Assembly (NCBI RefSeq): GCF_003025035.1
Contig: NZ_PYJN01000001.1
Span: 1 to 64,000, forward strand
DNA: 64,000 bases
Source: Rhizobium sp. SEMIA4064
GTDB lineage: Bacteria > Pseudomonadota > Alphaproteobacteria > Rhizobiales > Rhizobiaceae
Direction of reading: 5' to 3'
Of this stretch, positions 60,130-64,000 are shown in pieces. A program made the translations under genes and the position numbers. The number at the start of each line of letters is the position of its first letter. Position 1 is the first letter of the stretch. The notes under the pieces are model-generated. The model made no database searches, was not told the origin of the DNA, and saw only the letters and a program-made list of their open reading frames with translations.

Positions 60130-62714
60130 TCTGCTGCGACGGAGTGCGGCAATTCGGCGGAGGGAATCCGGCAGGTGACCGTGGTTCCCTTGCCCGGCTG
60201 GCTTTCGATCGAGACCTGGCCGTCATGCAGGCTGACGAAGCTTTCGACGATGGAGAGACCGAGGCCGGCGCCACTGCGCTTGCCGCCCTTGCCGCTGGAG
60301 GCAAAGCGGTTGAACACCGTGCGCATGATCTCTTCCGGAATGCCCGGACCCTTATCGGCGACCGAGAAGACGAAATCCGTGCCTTCGCGCGCGCATCTGA
60401 GCTCGATCGTCGAGCCTTCCGGCGCGAAATTGGCGGCATTGGTCAGCAGCTTGAGCAATATCTGCTTCAGCCGCTGCTGATCCGCCACAACGGAACCGAG
60501 GTGGGCGGGCACGGTGATTTCCAGCGTGACGCCGCTTTCCTGCAGCCGATCGGCGATCTGCATCGATACTTCGTCGAGCAGGTCGTCCAATCCAATCTCG
60601 GAATAGTTCAGCCGCATGATGCCGGCATCGACGGTCGCAAGATCGAGAATGTCGTTGACCAGCGTCAGCAGCACCGAGGACGAGGTGGAGATATGATCGA
60701 TATACTCCGCCTGCCGGTCGTTCAGCGACCCGATGCCCGGCGTCTTCAACAGATCGGTAAAGCCGATGATGTTGGTCAGCGGCGAGCGCAGCTCGTAGGA
60801 AACATGCTGGACGAAATCGTTCTTCAGCTCGTCGGCCTTCAGCAGCGCCTCGTTCTTTTCCGTCAGTGCCCGCTCTGCCCGTACGCTGTCCGTCTTGTTG
60901 ACGAAGGTCAGCATGGTCTGGGCGTTCGGCAGCGGAATGACCGCATAGTCGAGGACGAGGTTGGAATAGAGCTCCAGCGTGCCTTGCGACGACGGGCGTT
61001 CGTCGTCGAAGCTGGTGATTTGCTCCGCAAAGCGCTTCCAGCCGTCCGGCCGGTCGTAGGAGGGCGCGCAGGCCTCGGCCAGCGCCTGGATATGCGTGTC
61101 CGGCTTGGCCTGGGCCTCGGTGATGTTCCACAAGATGCGGAATGCCGGATTGGAGAGGCGGATGCGGCCATCGGGACCAAAGACGGCAACGCCTTCGGAG
61201 AGATGGTCGATGGTCTCGCCCTGCACCTTGACCAGCGTGTTGTAGCGCGTTTCGAGATCGACCTGTTCGGTCAGGTTCTCGAACACCCATGTAGCGCCGC
61301 CTTGGGGATGGGCGGTGGCGAAAACCCTGAGGATCTGACCATTCGGCAGGTGCCAGAGGTCGGATTGCGTGTCGAGCGCGCGATAGACGGACAAGACGCC
61401 GTCTTTCCAAGTCTTCCAGTTCAGCTGCTCGGGCAGCTTCTTGGCACCGCGCAGCCGATCCAACAGCTCGCTATTATCAGGCTTCTTCTCGAGGAAGGCG
61501 ATGTCGAGTTCCCAGAGCTGGACGAAGGCCTGATTGTAGAATTGCAGCCGCCGGTCGCCATCGAAAATCGCGACCGGTGTCGCCAGGTGATCAAGCGTCT
61601 CGGCATGGCTCTTCAACGTGCGCTCCAGCTCGGCGCGGACCGCTTCCGCTTCAGAGACGTCGATAGCGATGCCTGCCGAACCGTCCGATGATTTGACGTC
61701 GATGACATCGAAGAAGGTGCGATTGCCATGGACGACGGTGGAAATCTTGTCGTGAAAGGGCGATTCCGGCGTGGTGGAGGCGCGGATGCGTTCGCGTGCG
61801 ACGGTCGTCAGGAACTCACGGCCTTCGCGGATGGCTTCATCCGGCGACACGGCCTCGACTGCCTCGCCATAGGCTTGGTTGACCCAGGTCAGCTTGCCCT
61901 CGGTATCGCGCCGCCAGACGGGCAGGTCGATGGCATCGAGCAGGTTCTGGAACGCGGAGATCGAGGTCATCAGCCGGTCGCGCTCGATCTTCAGCTCGGC
62001 CAGTTCGGCGCGTAGATTGTTGAGTGCGATGAAGCGGACGAAGGCGCGGCCGCCGGATATGCGGCCCTGCGCTTCCAGGATCTCGTCACGGTTCGTCTCG
62101 ACCACCATATCGAAGCTTTGGCCGCTGCCGCGCAGCTTATCGATCGCCTTGTCCAGCTCTCCGGCGGACCAGGATTTCAGCCAGCGGCCGAAAGCGAGGA
62201 ATTCGTTGTCTTGCGGCGCACCGGTCTCGACGGGAAGCTGGCCAAGCAGCTCCGGCCGTGCGTTCTGCCCGTCCCAGATGACGATCCGGCGGTTCTTGTC
62301 GGCGATCAGCGCCTGATACTGCGAAATGCGCTGGTTAGCGTCCGAAAGCGCCGTGCGGATTTCGCGGCTCTCGCTTTCCATGTTGCCGCGCTGGCGGATC
62401 ATCCATACCGTCGACAGGAGCGCCGCTGAAATCACGCCAAAGATGACGGAAAAAATGACCATTTCCGAGGAGGTAAAGAGACGGACTGCAGCCGGCGTGC
62501 CAGCGCTTGTCTGTGCCAGCACAGGACCCGCCAGGCCGCTGACGATGCCGCCGAAAACGCTGAAACGCAGCAGGCGGGCCAATGAGGCCAACCGGCCTGC
62601 ATTCGTCCGCCGCTTTGCCCGCGGTAAAAGCATATATGCGCCGCCCTGCTGCCGCCGCGCGATCGCCGCTAGGGGTATCGCTGGCTCAGGCAGGTTGTCT
62701 TTCCCTTCAGACAT
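60126..62714 (-). CDS. divL: DivL-like PAS sensor kinase with Tyr in place of phospho-acceptor His
   Basis: A membrane kinase of 862 residues: hydrophobic segments at about 50-68 and 82-105, three PAS-like regions (about 255-350, 375-480 and 500-610), then a dimerisation helix and ATPase. The H-box reads VSYELRSPL: the histidine is replaced by Tyr (Y640), the mark of Caulobacter DivL, which binds DivK and activates CckA. The ATP site is intact (N759, DKGPGIP, GAGLGLS). ATG 62714 was chosen because upstream residues come from an intergenic repeat. Orthology to DivL is inferred. Confidence 0.85.
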   Translation of the reverse strand: MSEGKDNLPEPAIPLAAIARRQQGGAYMLLPRAKRRTNAGRLASLARLLRFSVFGGIVSGLAGPVLAQTSAGTPAAVRLFTSSEMVIFSVIFGVISAALLSTVWMIRQRGNMESESREIRTALSDANQRISQYQALIADKNRRIVIWDGQNARPELLGQLPVETGAPQDNEFLAFGRWLKSWSAGELDKAIDKLRGSGQSFDMVVETNRDEILEAQGRISGGRAFVRFIALNNLRAELAELKIERDRLMTSISAFQNLLDAIDLPVWRRDTEGKLTWVNQAYGEAVEAVSPDEAIREGREFLTTVARERIRASTTPESPFHDKISTVVHGNRTFFDVIDVKSSDGSAGIAIDVSEAEAVRAELERTLKSHAETLDHLATPVAIFDGDRRLQFYNQAFVQLWELDIAFLEKKPDNSELLDRLRGAKKLPEQLNWKTWKDGVLSVYRALDTQSDLWHLPNGQILRVFATAHPQGGATWVFENLTEQVDLETRYNTLVKVQGETIDHLSEGVAVFGPDGRIRLSNPAFRILWNITEAQAKPDTHIQALAEACAPSYDRPDGWKRFAEQITSFDDERPSSQGTLELYSNLVLDYAVIPLPNAQTMLTFVNKTDSVRAERALTEKNEALLKADELKNDFVQHVSYELRSPLTNIIGFTDLLKTPGIGSLNDRQAEYIDHISTSSSVLLTLVNDILDLATVDAGIMRLNYSEIGLDDLLDEVSMQIADRLQESGVTLEITVPAHLGSVVADQQRLKQILLKLLTNAANFAPEGSTIELRCAREGTDFVFSVADKGPGIPEEIMRTVFNRFASSGKGGKRSGAGLGLSIVESFVSLHDGQVSIESQPGKGTTVTCRIPSAELPHSVAAE

Positions 62715-62736
62715 AAGCGGTCTGTCTCCGTCCTTC

Positions 62737-62838
62737 AGAGCATGATGCCGAAAATGTAAGCGGTTTTCGGACGACATCATGCTCTACTTATTTGATTGTA
62801 GAGCGGATTCAGATTTTAGGTCGTGTCGACCTAAAATC
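62737..62838. repeat. Rhizobial composite palindromic repeat upstream of divL
   Basis: Two hairpins lie in tandem. The first pairs AGAGCATGATG (62737-62747) with 62775-62785, with an inner CCGAAAA/TTTTCGG stem (62748-62754 and 62764-62770). The second is a 12-base stem (62812-62823 with 62827-62838) and TGT loop. This AGAGCATGATGCCGAAAA family is repeated in many rhizobial intergenic regions. It would encode the first residues of an upstream in-frame start for the kinase, which argues against that start. Confidence 0.75.
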
Positions 62839-62974
62839 ATCCGACTCTGCTGTGCCGCATCTCGACAAGACATCCCATTTTCATGGCTCCGGGCATGCCC
62901 GGTTCGTCACGAATCAAGTCTAAAAACAATACTGCCTAAGGGAATCGTCGGGAAGGGAGCCGGCCAAAAAATAA

Positions 62975-63000
62975 GCCCCGGCATTTGTCAATGCCGGGGC
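62975..63000 (-). terminator. Terminator of ahcY
   Basis: A 10-base perfect stem (62975-62984 with 62991-63000), 6-base loop, 30 bases beyond the ahcY stop. Read leftward it is followed by TTATTTTTTGG. The rest of the gap between ahcY and divL (62715-63030) is the repeat described above and an unassigned 130-base stretch presumably with the divL promoter. Confidence 0.9.
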
Positions 63001-63030
63001 CACAAGATATTGTGGATATCGATCGTAAGA

Positions 63031-64000
63031 TCAGTATCTGTAGTGGTCAGACTTGAACGGGCCCTGCGGAGTGACGCCTATATAGGCAGCCTGTTCTCCA
63101 GAAAGCTCCGTCAATTTCACGCCAAGCTTGCTGAGGTGCAGGCGAGCAACCTTCTCGTCGAGGTGCTTCGGCAGCACGTAGACCTGGTTCTGGTACTGGC
63201 CGGGCTTAGTGAAGAGCTCGATCTGTGCCAGCGTCTGGTTGGTGAAAGAAGCCGACATGACGAAGGACGGATGGCCGGTGGCGTTGCCGAGGTTCAGCAG
63301 GCGACCTTCCGACAGCAGGATGATGCGGTTGCCCTTGGCGAACTCGATCATGTCGACCTGCGGCTTGATGTTCGTCCACTTGAGGTTACGCAGCGCCGCA
63401 ACCTGGATCTCGTTGTCGAAGTGGCCGATGTTGCCGACGATAGCCATGTCCTTCATCGCGCGCATATGGTCGATGCGGATGACGTCCTTGTTGCCGGTGG
63501 TGGTGATGAAGATGTCGGCCGAGGAGACGACGTCTTCGAGCTGAACCACTTCATAGCCGTCCATGGCAGCCTGCAGAGCGCAGATCGGGTCGACTTCCGT
63601 GACCTTGACGCGCGCGCCAGCGCCCGAAAGCGAAGCAGCCGAACCCTTGCCGACGTCGCCATAGCCGCAGACGACGGCGACCTTGCCGGCCATCATCACG
63701 TCGGTAGCGCGGCGGATGCCGTCGACCAGCGATTCCTTGCAGCCGTACTTGTTGTCGAACTTCGACTTGGTGACGCTGTCGTTGACGTTGATCGCCGGGA
63801 AGGGCAGCAGGCCCTTCTGGCTGAGCTGGTACAGGCGGTTAACGCCGGTGGTCGTTTCTTCGGTGACGCCCTTGATGGCTTCGCGCTGCTTGGTGAACCA
63901 GCCCGGCGATGCCTGGAGGCGCTTCTTGATCTGCGCGAAAAGGATTTCCTCTTCTTCCGAATGCGGATTGGAGAGCACGTCCTCACCGGCTTCGGCGCGG
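63031..64000 (-). CDS. ahcY: S-adenosylhomocysteine hydrolase (5' end cut by window edge)
   Basis: NAD enzyme that splits S-adenosylhomocysteine to adenosine and homocysteine, keeping methylation going. 322 codons are visible; alphaproteobacterial AhcY is about 466 residues, so about 145 N-terminal residues are outside. The NAD fold is seen in [19 protein letters not shown] and substrate residues in [15 protein letters not shown]; the C-terminus is the family's KSDHYRY. A SAH riboswitch, if present, would be beyond the right edge. Confidence 0.97.
   Translation of the reverse strand, partial: RAEAGEDVLSNPHSEEEEILFAQIKKRLQASPGWFTKQREAIKGVTEETTTGVNRLYQLSQKGLLPFPAINVNDSVTKSKFDNKYGCKESLVDGIRRATDVMMAGKVAVVCGYGDVGKGSAASLSGAGARVKVTEVDPICALQAAMDGYEVVQLEDVVSSADIFITTTGNKDVIRIDHMRAMKDMAIVGNIGHFDNEIQVAALRNLKWTNIKPQVDMIEFAKGNRIILLSEGRLLNLGNATGHPSFVMSASFTNQTLAQIELFTKPGQYQNQVYVLPKHLDEKVARLHLSKLGVKLTELSGEQAAYIGVTPQGPFKSDHYRY

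Noticed and set aside
60078..61691. A 537-codon open frame on the plus strand across the DivL-like gene
   Set aside because: Antisense shadow of a conserved kinase with clear domain motifs on the other strand.
62715..62780. Upstream ATG for the DivL-like kinase
   Set aside because: It lies in a dispersed palindromic repeat, so the added residues are probably not native to the gene.

Overview
The window is chromosomal core DNA from an alphaproteobacterium of the Rhizobiaceae, most likely Rhizobium or a close relative. The evidence is the gene order around hemE, the alphaproteobacterial families present (TrcR/DUF1013, DUF1674, DUF2852, the TimA-type Tim44 protein, LptE, a DivL-type kinase), GC-rich codon use, and two palindromic intergenic repeats of the kind dispersed in rhizobial genomes. 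Species cannot be fixed from the sequence alone. I saw no rRNA, tRNA, CRISPR, phage or insertion-sequence genes.

The centre of interest is the chromosome origin. The 23.64-24.02 kb gap between hemE (leftward) and the DUF299 kinase/pyrophosphorylase gene (rightward) has an AT-rich flank, a perfect DnaA box and several near matches, in the gene context known for alphaproteobacterial oriC. Four parS-like palindromes lie within 7 kb of it (16.97, 18.97, 19.01 and 25.49 kb), and parA and parB are at 14.7-16.4 kb. Two of the parS copies are inside the first codons of rsmG and aroE, where they encode Ser-Arg-Glu-Thr.

Left arm (1-23.6 kb): purH (cut by the edge), a heparinase II/III-family gene, rsmB and htpX; a DUF1674 gene and an alpha/beta hydrolase; acs; trcR; yggS; leuS-lptE-holA; then the leftward block rho, mnmE, mnmG, rsmG, parA, parB, with hemE-hemJ next to the origin. 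Right arm (24-34 kb): ppsR, maf, aroE, coaE and dnaQ in overlapping order; secB and fxsA leftward; timA-mltA-smr-xre overlapping; gyrB.

From 34 to 45 kb is a looser set of metabolic and stress genes: nitroreductase, DUF2218, glutathionyl-hydroquinone reductase, PLP decarboxylase, FAA hydrolase, PHB depolymerase, DUF2852 and a YgjP-like protease. It ends in a probable accessory insert of an HxlR regulator, a short-chain dehydrogenase and a Na/Pi cotransporter. From 45 to 50 kb runs trpF-trpB-trpA-accD-folC. From 50.6 to 62.7 kb, on the minus strand, come trxA, addA, addB, a MurU-like nucleotidyltransferase, a TsaE-AmgK-like fusion and a DivL-like kinase whose phospho-acceptor histidine is a tyrosine. 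ahcY is cut by the right edge.

Together the genes cover origin firing and segregation (oriC, parS, ParAB), replication and repair (HolA, DnaQ, GyrB, AddAB), cell-cycle control (DivL, TrcR), tRNA modification (MnmE, MnmG, TsaE) and wall recycling (MltA, AmgK/MurU-like). I did not find a wholly undescribed system. The observations most worth checking are the parS sites in coding sequence, the Tyr-for-His kinase, the TsaE-kinase fusion beside a MurU-like gene, and the loss of zinc-ribbon cysteines in AccD.
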